Shown: positions 39,810-48,921 of the stretch, piece after piece | How the letters are laid out: every line of letters starts with the position of its first letter | Position numbering within the stretch: the first letter of the stretch is position 1 | Assembly: GCF_900104265.1 (NCBI RefSeq) | Contig: NZ_FNJJ01000009.1 | Location: forward strand, 124,001 to 188,000 | Direction: 5' to 3' | Source: Ectopseudomonas guguanensis | Lineage (GTDB): Bacteria > Pseudomonadota > Gammaproteobacteria > Pseudomonadales > Pseudomonadaceae | DNA: 64,000 nucleotides | Translations under genes and position numbers: made by a program | The notes under the pieces: model-generated | Database searches by the model: none | What the model saw: only the letters and a program-made list of their open reading frames with translations | What the model was told of the DNA's origin: nothing

Positions 39810-42520
39810 TGGATCACCCTCACGCCCGCCAGCTGCTCGGCTTCTATCGCAGCTGCTACCTGGCCGATAGCCGCGACCTGGATCTGGACAACCTGAGCAA
39901 GCTGCCCGCCAATCGCTGGGCCTGGCTCGATGGGCGTGAGGAACTGGCCAGCGGAGGCTTGCCGCTGCTGCCATTGGCGGCCGAACTGGGCCGCAGCCTG
40001 GCCGAGGCGCAGGCGCTGTATCAACGCGAGCTGCAACTGGTTTACGGCGTGTTGCCGATCTGTGGCCGGCTGCAACTGGAAACCGGTGCCGCGCAGACGA
40101 TTTGCGGCCCGCTGTTCTATTACGAGGCCAGCCTGCAGGCGACGGCCGACGGGCAGAGCCAGATGCTTGCCATCGACCTGCAGCGCGCCCATGGCAATTG
40201 GCGGCTGCTGCGCCGTCTGTACGATGAGAGCGGCAACGCTAGTCTCGATGATCTGCCGCTGCCGACCGGCATGCTGGACGCTGCGTCCCTGGGGCAGCTG
40301 CTGGCCTGGGTAGAGCGCAATACGCAGGTGGGCGAGGTCAGCGAAGCCGCAGGCTTCCCGCTGTTGGCAGAGGCCGATACCTTGGCCAAGGCTCAGCGCC
40401 GCCGCAGCCTGTCGCTGCAGTCCGGTGCCTTCGTCGCCCTGGTGCCGCGCGGCAGTGGCAGCCGTGGTATCGCTCATGAGCTGCAGCTGCTGCAGGACGC
40501 CGAGCGGCTGTCGCCTGCCTTGCTGCAATTGCTCGGTGAGAGGCCGCCCATGCAGACGGCAGGCTCGGCCAGTACGCCGCAGCGCCTGCCGGCGCAGCTC
40601 AGCGCGGCCCAGTGCCAGGCGCTGGCCAATGCCGCGCGCCATCCGCTGAGCCAGATTTCCGGGCCGCCCGGTACCGGCAAGAGCTACAGCCTGGCGGCCC
40701 TGGCCCTGGATCGCTACCTGCAGGGCGAGAGCGTGCTGCTGGTCAGTCGCAGCGCCCAGGCTGTGCAAGTGATCGCGCACAAGCTGCGCGAGGATTTCGG
40801 CCTGCGCGACGGCGTGCTGGAGGGCGATGGCCAGAGCCTGCGCCAGGTCCTGCGCGAGCGCCTGGAACGGTTGCTGCAGGGCGAATTCGAGTGGGTGTCG
40901 GAGCAGGCCGAAGAGCGCCAGCGCAGCGAGCTCCAGGTGCTGACCCAGGCCGAACAGCGGCTGTCGGTGGATTTTCGCCAACGCTGCGAGCAGGCCGTGC
41001 GCTGGAGTCGTCTGCTGCTGCGGGCCGAGCGCGGCAGCCTGGCGTTCTGGCAGCGCTGGCTGCAGGTGCCCTGGGTGCGCAAGCGTATCGGCACCAGCGT
41101 GCGCCCCTGGGCATTGCTGGACGAATTGCGCGATTGTCAGCGGCGCCGGCAGCAGCTCAGTCGCGAGCATCTCAACAGTCATCGCGCCCTGAACCTCAAG
41201 CGTCTGCTGGTCAGCGACCGCGCGCTGTTCGTGCGCTACAACCAGGCCATCCGCGCGCGCAGTTCGCAACGCCAACTGGCCCTGTTCGAGGACATCGACC
41301 CGGCACGCCTGCTGGCCGCCTTCCCGATCTGGGTGGTGACCCTGGACGAACTGCATCGGCTGCTGCCGCTGCGCCCGCAACTGTTCGACGTGATGGTGAT
41401 GGACGAAGCGACCCAGTGCGACATCGCCTCGGCGCTACCGGCCTTCCAGCGCTGCAAGCGTGCTGTCGTCACTGGCGACGCGCGTCAGCTGCGGCATATC
41501 TCCTTTCTCTCCCGCGTGCGGGAGACGCAGCTGTTGCAACGCGCCGGTCTGCAGGCCGAGGAGCGCGAGGCCTGGAGCTACCGCGACAACAGCGTGCTGG
41601 ATCTGGTCGGCTTGCAACTGGCCAGCCAGGAGGCGGTGGTCTTTCTCGACGAACACTTTCGCAGCCGCCCGGCGCTGATCCGCTTCAGCAACGAGCTGTT
41701 CTACGACCAGCGCCTGCGGGTGATGAAGGAGCGACCCGGCTTCGATGCCTGCGACAGCCTGCAACTGCTGCGCATCGAGGGCCAGCGTGGGCGCAACGGT
41801 GCCAACGAGGCGGAAGTGGAGCGGGTGCTGGAGCTGATCGCGGCGCATCTGGCCGAGTATCGCGGCAGCCCGCTCAAGCCCAGCATCGGCGTGCTGTCAC
41901 CGTTTCGCGATCAGGTCGAGCACATCCGCGCGCGTATCGGCGAAACCCTGCCGCTGGAGCAGCTGCGCGAGTTTCGCCTGCTGGTGGATACGCCTTATGG
42001 TTTTCAGGGCGAGGAGCGCGACCTGATGATCCTCAGCTTCGCCATCGATAGAGCCTCGAGCCAGGCTGCGGCCTACCTGAATCGTGCCGACCTGTTCAAC
42101 GTCGCCATCACCCGCGCCCGCGAGCGCCAGGTGCTGCTGTTCAGTGGCGACGAGCGCCAGTTGCCGGCCACTCACCTGTTACGCCGTTATCTGGAGTACC
42201 TCGAGAAGCCCGGCGCCGTCTGGCAGCCCGGCGCCACCGATGCGGCGCGGCAGAGCCTGTGCGAGGCGCTGCAGGCTCAGGGTGTCAGCGTGTGGAACCA
42301 CTATCCGCTGGCCGGCCAGTTACTGGACCTGTTCTGTCGCCGTGGCGACAAATGCCTGGCCATCGACCTGATCGGCTTTCCGGGGGAGGGCGAAGGCTTC
42401 CTCGAGCTGGAGCGCTATCTGGTGCTGACACGCGCCGGTCTGGAAACCCTGCCGCTGAGCTACGGCCTCTGGCGCGAGGCGCCGGAGCAGGCGCTGCAGG
42501 CGGTGCTGGCGCGGCTTTGA
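39809..42520 (+). CDS. Superfamily 1 helicase (Dna2/Upf1-like)
   Basis: A 903-residue protein. The N-terminal 270 residues are without a recognised domain. The SF1 helicase core follows: Walker A GPPGTGKS (285-292), Walker B VMDEATQCDIA (D532-E533), motif III TGDARQLRHIS, motif IV-like LDEHFRSRPALIRFSNELF, motif V TPYGFQGEERDLMILSFA and motif VI NVAITRARERQVLLF. The motif set is that of the SF1B Dna2/Upf1/Nam7 group (5'-3' on DNA or RNA). The C-terminus may carry a PD-(D/E)XK-like remnant (CLAIDLIGFPGEGE), which I cannot confirm. TGATG overlap with the nuclease gene. Last gene of the run. Confidence 0.9.
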   Translation: MDHPHARQLLGFYRSCYLADSRDLDLDNLSKLPANRWAWLDGREELASGGLPLLPLAAELGRSLAEAQALYQRELQLVYGVLPICGRLQLETGAAQTICGPLFYYEASLQATADGQSQMLAIDLQRAHGNWRLLRRLYDESGNASLDDLPLPTGMLDAASLGQLLAWVERNTQVGEVSEAAGFPLLAEADTLAKAQRRRSLSLQSGAFVALVPRGSGSRGIAHELQLLQDAERLSPALLQLLGERPPMQTAGSASTPQRLPAQLSAAQCQALANAARHPLSQISGPPGTGKSYSLAALALDRYLQGESVLLVSRSAQAVQVIAHKLREDFGLRDGVLEGDGQSLRQVLRERLERLLQGEFEWVSEQAEERQRSELQVLTQAEQRLSVDFRQRCEQAVRWSRLLLRAERGSLAFWQRWLQVPWVRKRIGTSVRPWALLDELRDCQRRRQQLSREHLNSHRALNLKRLLVSDRALFVRYNQAIRARSSQRQLALFEDIDPARLLAAFPIWVVTLDELHRLLPLRPQLFDVMVMDEATQCDIASALPAFQRCKRAVVTGDARQLRHISFLSRVRETQLLQRAGLQAEEREAWSYRDNSVLDLVGLQLASQEAVVFLDEHFRSRPALIRFSNELFYDQRLRVMKERPGFDACDSLQLLRIEGQRGRNGANEAEVERVLELIAAHLAEYRGSPLKPSIGVLSPFRDQVEHIRARIGETLPLEQLREFRLLVDTPYGFQGEERDLMILSFAIDRASSQAAAYLNRADLFNVAITRARERQVLLFSGDERQLPATHLLRRYLEYLEKPGAVWQPGATDAARQSLCEALQAQGVSVWNHYPLAGQLLDLFCRRGDKCLAIDLIGFPGEGEGFLELERYLVLTRAGLETLPLSYGLWREAPEQALQAVLARL

Positions 42521-42527
42521 CGGTGGT

Positions 42528-44246
42528 TCAGGCCGCAGCCGGTTGCGGCCAGAAGTCGTCGCGGGTGAGTTTGTCGAGCAGCTTCTGATTCAGCTCGATG
42601 GCCACCTCGTCCTCGCTGTCATGCAGCTTCGCCAGCAACTTGTCGAGTGTCTGTTCTGGGTCGAAAAGGTTCGTGTAGCTCAGGTTTTCCACGGCATGAT
42701 CGAGGTGGTCGTGTTCGACCAGGACCTGCTGCCATTCGGAGGCGGCACTGATGTCCGTCTCGATCTGGGCATGCAGCGAGCGGGCCTGCTCAAATTGGTC
42801 GAGCCGCACATAGGCGATGGCCAGCCCTTCCTGCAGCAGCGCCAGGTCGAACTCATCCAGGTCTTCATCGGGCTGGGCGCTGCGCAGCTTGAGTTGCAGG
42901 TCGTCCAGCAACTGCAGCGCGTCGTCCATGCGCCCCAGTCGTTTCAGCAGCATGGCGCGCTGCTGGAGGTTGAGCACCCGGTTGTAAAACGGCTGGCGGT
43001 CGCTGATGCGCTGCATTTCCTCCAGAGCCTGACGTATTTCATAGCTGTTGCGTTGGCGCTCGGGCAGGTGGGTCTGCATCTCCAGCTGCAACTCGATCAT
43101 GAATAGGCGCAACTGATCGCGTTCTTCACCTGCGGGCAGCGCCTCGAGCTTGCGGTCGGCCTGGGCGAGCAAGGTACCAGCGATATCGGGATGGCTCTGT
43201 TCATAGAGCCTACCCAGTGACAGGCTCAGGTCGATGCGCAGCGCCTCATGCCTGGCCAGACGCTGGATATCCTGTTCCACGTTCTCGGTCTGGCCATGGT
43301 CGACTCGCCATCTGAGCAGGCTGAGGAGTAAACGGCCATGCAGGCTTTCGTCCGCCGCGGCGATGAGCGCTTCGGCCTGCTGCAGATGGCCGCGCTGAAG
43401 CAGCGTATCGAGCAGTTGCTCGCAGGGCGTGCCCCGCCACAGGGGGTCGAGGCGTTCGATCTGTTCGATGGCCTGCTCGCAGAGGCCGGCTTCGATCAGT
43501 GGGGCGATGAATGGGTTCTCACGCTCCAGCTCGAGCAGCGAGGCTCTTTCCAGCAGACGCTCGATATCGCCCAGGCGAGCCAGTTCGCGTGCATACATGT
43601 CCATGCCGAGCAGCGCCTGTGGCTCGGAGCCTTGGCTGAGTGTCCAGAACTGTTCCAGGCTATGGCGGGCCGCATCGGCATCGCCCTGCTCGCGTTGCAG
43701 GCGTGCCAACTCCAGCCACTGCAGTTCGGAGAGGCGTTCACCGCGTAGCAGGTGTTCCAGTTCACTGCGGGCGTCCTCGGGTTTGCCCTGGGCGGCCAGC
43801 AGTGCCGAGCGCAGCAGCGGCTCCTCGGGTAGCGCCTCGCCTAGGCGCTCCAGTAGCGCCGCAGCCTCATCGTCCTTCTCTGCGTCGACCAGTTCCTTGA
43901 GCAGCGTGACCAATGCCTGATGGCTGTGATGAGGGTCCAGGCGCGAACGCAGTGCCTGTGCTTCATCCAGCCGGCCGCGCTGCCAGAGCGTCGCATACAG
44001 AGGGGCATTGGCGACTTGCCAGGCATCACCTTCCAGGCGCGCGGCCAGCTGCAGCGCGAGTTCAGGGGAGAGCAGGCGCAACATGGCGATGCGATTGACC
44101 TGAGCGACCTCGGTCAGTGTCAGGCGGGCCGGTGTTCCGGCAACGGCCAGGCGAGGCTCCGGGCCTCCCCCCGAGGGCGAGATCAGCACCGAGACCACCA
44201 AGGCCATGACGGCTGCCGCGACTAACAGAATGAAGATGGTCTCCAT
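42528..44246 (-). CDS. Membrane-anchored TPR-like helical repeat protein
   Basis: A 572-residue protein with an ideal ribosome-binding site (AAGGAGGT) before the ATG at 44246, an N-terminal transmembrane helix (METIFILLVAAAVMALVVSV), and then almost entirely helical repeats with a TPR-like rhythm (LYATLWQRGRLDEAQALRSR, LLERLGEALPEEPLLRSALL and more). It resembles LapB/YciM in plan but lacks the C-terminal rubredoxin cysteines. It converges with the helicase gene with seven bases between the stops, so it is a neighbour of the island but a separate transcription unit. Function unknown. Confidence 0.75.
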   Translation of the reverse strand: METIFILLVAAAVMALVVSVLISPSGGGPEPRLAVAGTPARLTLTEVAQVNRIAMLRLLSPELALQLAARLEGDAWQVANAPLYATLWQRGRLDEAQALRSRLDPHHSHQALVTLLKELVDAEKDDEAAALLERLGEALPEEPLLRSALLAAQGKPEDARSELEHLLRGERLSELQWLELARLQREQGDADAARHSLEQFWTLSQGSEPQALLGMDMYARELARLGDIERLLERASLLELERENPFIAPLIEAGLCEQAIEQIERLDPLWRGTPCEQLLDTLLQRGHLQQAEALIAAADESLHGRLLLSLLRWRVDHGQTENVEQDIQRLARHEALRIDLSLSLGRLYEQSHPDIAGTLLAQADRKLEALPAGEERDQLRLFMIELQLEMQTHLPERQRNSYEIRQALEEMQRISDRQPFYNRVLNLQQRAMLLKRLGRMDDALQLLDDLQLKLRSAQPDEDLDEFDLALLQEGLAIAYVRLDQFEQARSLHAQIETDISAASEWQQVLVEHDHLDHAVENLSYTNLFDPEQTLDKLLAKLHDSEDEVAIELNQKLLDKLTRDDFWPQPAAA

Positions 44247-44441
44247 GATACCTCCTTGTAAAAACGCTTCCCTGAGGGCCATCGATCATCAATGACCCGG
44301 CGTGGCGCTTTATACGGATCAGCGTGCGGGCTGACAACCGCGTGCTCGGTCATTTGCCAACCCGTTCATCCCCATGCGTCGGCACCGGGATGGCAATTCG
44401 CGCTAGACTTGCCGCCTTCCCGACCAGCCAAGAAGCCCGCC

Positions 44442-44984
44442 ATGGCCCTGCCATCGACCACCTACAAGATCGAACTGAACCTCACCGACATGGACCGCAG
44501 CGTTTATGAAAACCTGCGTTTCACCGTCGCCCGGCATCCCTCGGAGACCGAGGAGCGTCTGGCGGCGCGGCTGATCGCCTATGCGCTGTTCTATCACGAG
44601 CAACTGGCGTTCGGCCGCGGCCTGTCGGATGTCGACGAGCCGGCGCTGTGGGAGAAGAGCCTGGACGATCGCGTGCTGCACTGGATTGAAGTGGGCCAGC
44701 CGGACAGCGAGCGCATCACCTGGTGCTCGCGGCGTACCGAGAAGTTTAGCCTGGTGGCCTACGGCAACCTGCGTGTATGGCAGGGCAAGTGCCTCGATCC
44801 GGTGCGCAGCCTGAAGAACATCAATGTGGTCGCCCTCGGCCAGGAAGCGCTGGCCGACCTGGCCCTGGACCTGCCGCGCTCGCTGACCTGGAGCGTGATG
44901 ATCAGCGATGGCGAATTGTTCGTCACGGACGAGCGCGGCCAGCACGAAATCCCGCTGGAGTGGCTGGCCGGCGAGCGCGGCTGA
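44442..44984 (+). CDS. yaeQ: YaeQ family protein
   Basis: A 180-residue protein that matches YaeQ along its length (STTYKIELNLTDMDRSVYEN at the N-terminus; ERLAARLIAYALFYHEQLAF; WCSRRTEKFSLVAYG). YaeQ has a PD-(D/E)XK-like fold and was linked to RfaH-independent haemolysin expression, but its activity is unclear. An ATG upstream in the same frame would extend it by 50 unrelated residues and is rejected. Confidence 0.93.
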   Translation: MALPSTTYKIELNLTDMDRSVYENLRFTVARHPSETEERLAARLIAYALFYHEQLAFGRGLSDVDEPALWEKSLDDRVLHWIEVGQPDSERITWCSRRTEKFSLVAYGNLRVWQGKCLDPVRSLKNINVVALGQEALADLALDLPRSLTWSVMISDGELFVTDERGQHEIPLEWLAGERG

Positions 44985-45005
44985 GGCGGCTCGCCGGGGC
45001 GATTC

Positions 45006-46232
45006 TCAGGATTGCCAGAACTGCAGCAGCGCGTTGAACGACAGGCCCACGCCCACCGCCGTGGCGACGATGGCCAGCACGCCAAAGGCCAGCATCCAGT
45101 TCGGGTGGCGGTAGTCGCTGCCGACGATGCTCGGCTTCTTCGCGGCCCACAGGATGCAGCCCAGCGCCAGCGGCAGCACCAGGGCATTGAGCGCGCCCGC
45201 CACCACCAGCACCTTCACCGGCTGCCCGACCAGGCTGTAGATCAGCGTGGAGCAGGCGATGAAGGCGATCACCACGCGCTGATTGTGCGTGCGGATGCTC
45301 GGGTGCAGTGAATACATGAAGCTGACGCTGGTATAGGCGGCGCCGATCACCGAGGACAGCGACGCCGCCAGCAGCACCACGCCGAACACCTTGTAGCCGA
45401 CCGTGCCCATGGCGTGGGCGAACACCGATGCTGCCGGGTTGCTCGGGTCCAGCGTCAGGCCCTGGCTGACCACGCCCAGCGCGGCGAGGAACAGGCAGAT
45501 GCGCACCACGCCGGTGGTGAGGATGCCGGTGACGGCGGCGCGGGTGACCACACCGACGTTCTCCACGCCGGTGATGCCGGCCTCGACCAGGCGATGGCCG
45601 CCGGAGAAGGAGATGTAGCCGCCGACGGTACCGCCGACCAGGGTGACGATCGGTAGTAGCAGGATCAGCGGGTCGTCCGGCTGAATGCTGCGCAGCAGCA
45701 CGTCCTGCAGCGGCGGATTGGACTGCAGCATGGCGTAGCCGATCATGCACAGCATCACCAGACCGAACAGCTGCATCAGCCCGTCCATGATCCGCTTGGC
45801 GTTGCGCAGCATGAAGATGGCGATGATCAGCACGGCGGCGATCAGCGAGCTGAGAATCGGCGGTATACCGAAGATCACGTTCATGGCCAGCCCTGCGCCA
45901 CCGATGTTGCCGATGTTGAAGGCGATGCCGCCGAGCACGATGAAGGCCGAGATCAGATGGCCGATACCCGGCAGCACGCGGTTGGCGACGTCCTGGCCGC
46001 GGAGGTTGGCGACGGTGATCACCCGCCAGATATTGAGCTGGGCGCCGATATCGATCAGTAGCGAGATGAGGATGGCGAAGGCGAAGCTGGCCAGGTACTT
46101 CTCGGTGAACAGCGATGTCTGGGTCAGAAAGGCCGGGCCGATGGACGAGGTGGCCATGATGAATATGGCGCCGCGAAGGACGTTGCGTTGGCTGCCCGGC
46201 GTATGGCCGGCAAGGGGCTGGGTGGGTTGCAT
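45006..46232 (-). CDS. NRAMP-fold permease of the 5-oxoproline operon
   Basis: A 408-residue polytopic membrane protein with about eleven hydrophobic segments and NRAMP-like signatures (FIMATSSIGPAFLTQTSLFT in the first helix and, later, GGTVGGYISFSGGHRL). It resembles YcsG of Bacillus subtilis, whose gene sits next to the KipI/KipA/YcsF genes. As the last gene of the pxpA-pxpB-pxpC unit (131 bp after pxpC), it is most easily explained as the importer of 5-oxoproline or a related compound. The metal-binding Asp-Pro-Gly of true NRAMP metal carriers is absent from helix 1 (SIGPAF instead), which argues against divalent metal transport. Confidence 0.82.
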   Translation of the reverse strand: MQPTQPLAGHTPGSQRNVLRGAIFIMATSSIGPAFLTQTSLFTEKYLASFAFAILISLLIDIGAQLNIWRVITVANLRGQDVANRVLPGIGHLISAFIVLGGIAFNIGNIGGAGLAMNVIFGIPPILSSLIAAVLIIAIFMLRNAKRIMDGLMQLFGLVMLCMIGYAMLQSNPPLQDVLLRSIQPDDPLILLLPIVTLVGGTVGGYISFSGGHRLVEAGITGVENVGVVTRAAVTGILTTGVVRICLFLAALGVVSQGLTLDPSNPAASVFAHAMGTVGYKVFGVVLLAASLSSVIGAAYTSVSFMYSLHPSIRTHNQRVVIAFIACSTLIYSLVGQPVKVLVVAGALNALVLPLALGCILWAAKKPSIVGSDYRHPNWMLAFGVLAIVATAVGVGLSFNALLQFWQS

Positions 46233-46282
46233 GGAATTACCTTCTCACTGTTGTTCTTGATGTATGGGGCAGGTAGTTGAAG

Positions 46283-46299
46283 CGCCCGCAGTGCGGGCG
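46283..46299 (-). terminator. Hairpin between pxpC and the permease gene
   Basis: CGCCCGC and GCGGGCG pair across three bases. On the - strand only scattered Ts follow, so it is at best an attenuator or mRNA-stabilising stem that sets the permease level relative to pxpABC. Confidence 0.35.
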
Positions 46300-46363
46300 T
46301 GAGTGGTGTTTCTTGTCGTTGTTGTGCCGACCCGTCGTCGGGCCGGATGTTTTTCTCGGTGAA

Positions 46364-47278
46364 TCAGGGCGTCTGCCACTGTGCGAGCAGTTCGCGTTGC
46401 TGGCGTTGCGCCGCTTCCAGAGCGACAGGGCGCAGGCGTACCCGGTCGCCCGGCAGGCACTGCGCCAGACGCGCCACCGCCAGCGGGGTGAGCGCGCCGA
46501 GGCGCGGGTAACCGCCGATGGTCTGGCGGTCGTTGAGCAGCACGATGGGCTGGCCATCGCTGGGTACCTGGATCGCCCCCAGCGGCACACCTTCGGAGAC
46601 CATCGACTGGCGTGCGCACTGCAGTACCGGGCCGCACAGACGAATGCCCATGCGGTCGGCGCGCTGGTCGACCCGCCACTCGCAGTTGAAGGCATCGAAC
46701 AGGCTCTGGCCGCTGAAATCGCCGATCTGCGCGCCCAGCACTACCGGCAGCTCGGTGTTGCCGCCTGTCTCCGGAATCGGCGCGGTGCGGCGGATGTGTG
46801 GCTCGACCTGTTGCCCGTGCAAACGATCGCCGACCGCCAGCAGGCGGCCGTCGCCCTGCAGGCCGCCGAGCGCTTCGCGCGGCACCGTGGCGCAGCTGCC
46901 GAGTGTGGCCGGGGCACGAAAACCGCCAGGTGCCGCCAGATAGGCTCGTACCCCCCGATGCGGCTGGGCGAAGCGCAGACGCTGCCCCTTGGCGATGGGG
47001 AAGCTGCAGCCCGGCGCCAGCGCCTGTCCGTCGAGGCTGGCGCCGAGGTCGGCTCCGGTGAGGGCGAGATAGCCGTCATGCTCGGCGAGCAGCTCGAAGT
47101 TGCCCAGAACGATTTCGATCACCGGCGCCGTCAGTGGGTTGCCCAGCAGCCAGTTGGCCCAGTAGTGCGAGCACCAGTCGGCGCTGCCGCCCTGGGTCAC
47201 ACCGAGGTGGCGCACGCCGAAGCGACCGCCGTCCTGCAGGCTGGCGAGGGCGCCGCTGCGTTCCACCAGAAGGCTCAT
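46364..47278 (-). CDS. pxpC: 5-oxoprolinase subunit C (KipA-like)
   Basis: PxpC is one of the three proteins of the ATP-dependent prokaryotic 5-oxoprolinase, which opens 5-oxoproline (pyroglutamate) to glutamate. The 304-residue protein has the biotin-dependent-carboxylase-like cyclophilin fold: VERSGALASLQDGGRFGVRH at the N-terminus, GVTQGGSADW, the characteristic RVRAYLAAPGG-like region (HRGVRAYLAAPGGF), and GGYPRLGALTPLAVARLAQC near the end. The start overlaps the stop of pxpB (ATGA), and a longer frame into pxpB was rejected. Confidence 0.93.
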   Translation of the reverse strand: MSLLVERSGALASLQDGGRFGVRHLGVTQGGSADWCSHYWANWLLGNPLTAPVIEIVLGNFELLAEHDGYLALTGADLGASLDGQALAPGCSFPIAKGQRLRFAQPHRGVRAYLAAPGGFRAPATLGSCATVPREALGGLQGDGRLLAVGDRLHGQQVEPHIRRTAPIPETGGNTELPVVLGAQIGDFSGQSLFDAFNCEWRVDQRADRMGIRLCGPVLQCARQSMVSEGVPLGAIQVPSDGQPIVLLNDRQTIGGYPRLGALTPLAVARLAQCLPGDRVRLRPVALEAAQRQQRELLAQWQTP

Positions 47279-47979
47279 GGCGTCACCTCGAAGGGCGTGT
47301 CGTCGCCACCCAGGCGCACGAACTCGTCGCGCTCGATGGGCACGAAGCGCACCCTGTCGCCTGGCCGCAGCAGGCTGTAGCCATCCAGCTGGCGGTCGAA
47401 GAGTTGGCTGGGGCTGCGTCCGATGAGGTTCCAGCCGCCGGGGGAGACCAGCGGGTAGATGGCGGTCTGGCGGTCGGCGATGCCGAGGCTGCCGGCGGCG
47501 ACGCGTTGCCGAGGCGTGCTCAGGCGCGGACTGGCCAGGCACTCGTCGACCAGGCCCATGAAGGCGAAGCCGGGCGCGAAACCGAGGGCGAAGACCTGAT
47601 AGCTGCGTGCGCTGTGGCGCTCGATCACGCCGTCGCTGCCCAGCCCGCTGCGCTGGCCGAGCAGCGCCAGCTCGGGACCGACGCTGGGGTGATACCACAC
47701 CGGTATTTGCAGCTCGCGACCGCTGCTCTCGGCCTGCGGAGAGAGATTGTCGAAGGCCTGGGCGATCAGCGCGCGGGCCTGGCGGTCGTCCAGCTGCTGC
47801 AGGTCATAGTGCAGCAGCAGGGTGGTGTAGGACGGCACCAGATCGACCAGCGCCGGGCCGAAGACGGTCCGCAGGCGCTCGCTGGCTGCCAGCAGCCAGG
47901 GCATGTTGCTTTCCTCGATCTGCTCGAACAGGCGCAGGATCAGACTGTCGATGCCCACCACCTCGATGCGCGGGGTCAT
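47275..47979 (-). CDS. pxpB: 5-oxoprolinase subunit B (KipI-like)
   Basis: The 234-residue PxpB/KipI protein works with PxpA and PxpC in 5-oxoproline hydrolysis; the B. subtilis KipI also inhibits a sporulation kinase. Motifs are [60 protein letters not shown] and [16 protein letters not shown]. It overlaps pxpA by four bases and pxpC by four bases, so translation of the three is coupled. Confidence 0.95.
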   Translation of the reverse strand: MTPRIEVVGIDSLILRLFEQIEESNMPWLLAASERLRTVFGPALVDLVPSYTTLLLHYDLQQLDDRQARALIAQAFDNLSPQAESSGRELQIPVWYHPSVGPELALLGQRSGLGSDGVIERHSARSYQVFALGFAPGFAFMGLVDECLASPRLSTPRQRVAAGSLGIADRQTAIYPLVSPGGWNLIGRSPSQLFDRQLDGYSLLRPGDRVRFVPIERDEFVRLGGDDTPFEVTP

Positions 47980-48725
47980 GTCGGCAGGCTCTGCAGGGCG
48001 GCGCGGATACGCTGCACCGCCGCCACCGAGGCGGCGTTGTCGCCGTGCACGCAGAGGGTATCGGCGCGCAGATAAAGGGCGCTGCCGTCACTGGCGCTCA
48101 ACGCCTCGCCGCGCGCCAGGGCCATGGCCTGGGCGACGATGGTTTCCGCGCCATGGTGCACCGCGCCGGGCAGGCTGCGCGCCAGCAGCATGCCATTGGC
48201 GTCGTAGGCGCGGTCGGCGAATGCCTCGAACCACAGCTGCAGGCCCAACTCGTCCGCCATCGCCTGCGGCGCCCGGTCGTCGCGGGTGGCCATCAGCATC
48301 AGCGGCAGGCCGCGGTCATAGGCGGCAACGGCGCGCATCACCGCACGCAGCTTGGCCGGTTCGCGCATCATGTCGTTGTACAGCGCGCCGTGCGGTTTGA
48401 CGTAGCTGACCCGCGTGCCTTGGGCGCGGCAGATGCCGTCGAGCGCGCCGATCTGATAGAGCAGCATGGCTTCGATCTCGTCCGGGCTGCAGGCCATCGA
48501 GCGGCGGCCGAAACCGGCCAGATCGGGGTAGGCGGGGTGGGCACCGATGCGCACGCCATGCTCGACCGCCAGCGCCACGGTGCGGCGCATGGTCAGCGGC
48601 TCCGAGGCATGAAAGCCGCAGGCGATGTTGGCGCAGTCGATGAAGGGCATCACTTCGGCATCCAGACCCATGGTCCAGGCGCCATAGCTTTCGCCGATAT
48701 CGCAGTTCAGGAGCAGGCGGCTCAT
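47976..48725 (-). CDS. pxpA: 5-oxoprolinase subunit A (LamB/YcsF family)
   Basis: PxpA is the LamB/YcsF-family subunit, thought to bind 5-oxoproline. The 249-residue protein begins with the signature [20 protein letters not shown] and continues with [33 protein letters not shown] and [12 protein letters not shown], all typical. It is the first gene of the pxpABC-permease unit and is divergent from the MarR-like gene across an AT-rich gap. Confidence 0.95.
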   Translation of the reverse strand: MSRLLLNCDIGESYGAWTMGLDAEVMPFIDCANIACGFHASEPLTMRRTVALAVEHGVRIGAHPAYPDLAGFGRRSMACSPDEIEAMLLYQIGALDGICRAQGTRVSYVKPHGALYNDMMREPAKLRAVMRAVAAYDRGLPLMLMATRDDRAPQAMADELGLQLWFEAFADRAYDANGMLLARSLPGAVHHGAETIVAQAMALARGEALSASDGSALYLRADTLCVHGDNAASVAAVQRIRAALQSLPT

Positions 48726-48792
48726 CGGAATCCTCTGGTTGTTTTTGACGTGGCCCGAAGGTTCGGGTTGGGAATCTCGTTGGCATAACGAT

Positions 48793-48824
48793 GATAAAAT
48801 ATCGATAAAACATCAATATGTTTT
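48793..48824. promoter_or_regulatory. Candidate operator between pxpA and its divergent regulator
   Basis: In an AT-rich island, GATAAAA occurs at 48793 and 48804 around the palindrome TATCGATA (48800-48807). Directly after that comes the inverted repeat AAAACAT-CAAT-ATGTTTT (48807-48824). The position, 68-98 bp from pxpA and about 100 bp from the regulator, suits control of both directions by the neighbouring MarR-like protein. Confidence 0.55.
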
Positions 48825-48921
48825 TGAAAATATCCCGAGCGGTCCTGGTCCGTGGTCCCTGTGCTTTGCTGTATGCTTGCCAGTCAACTTTCACCTGCGG
48901 CCCGCGCGGCCGTTCGCAGTC

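Noticed and set aside
46364..47698. A 444-codon extended version of PxpC
   Set aside because: The extra 140 residues are an out-of-frame reading of pxpB; the start at 47278 overlaps the pxpB stop by ATGA and gives the usual PxpC N-terminus.
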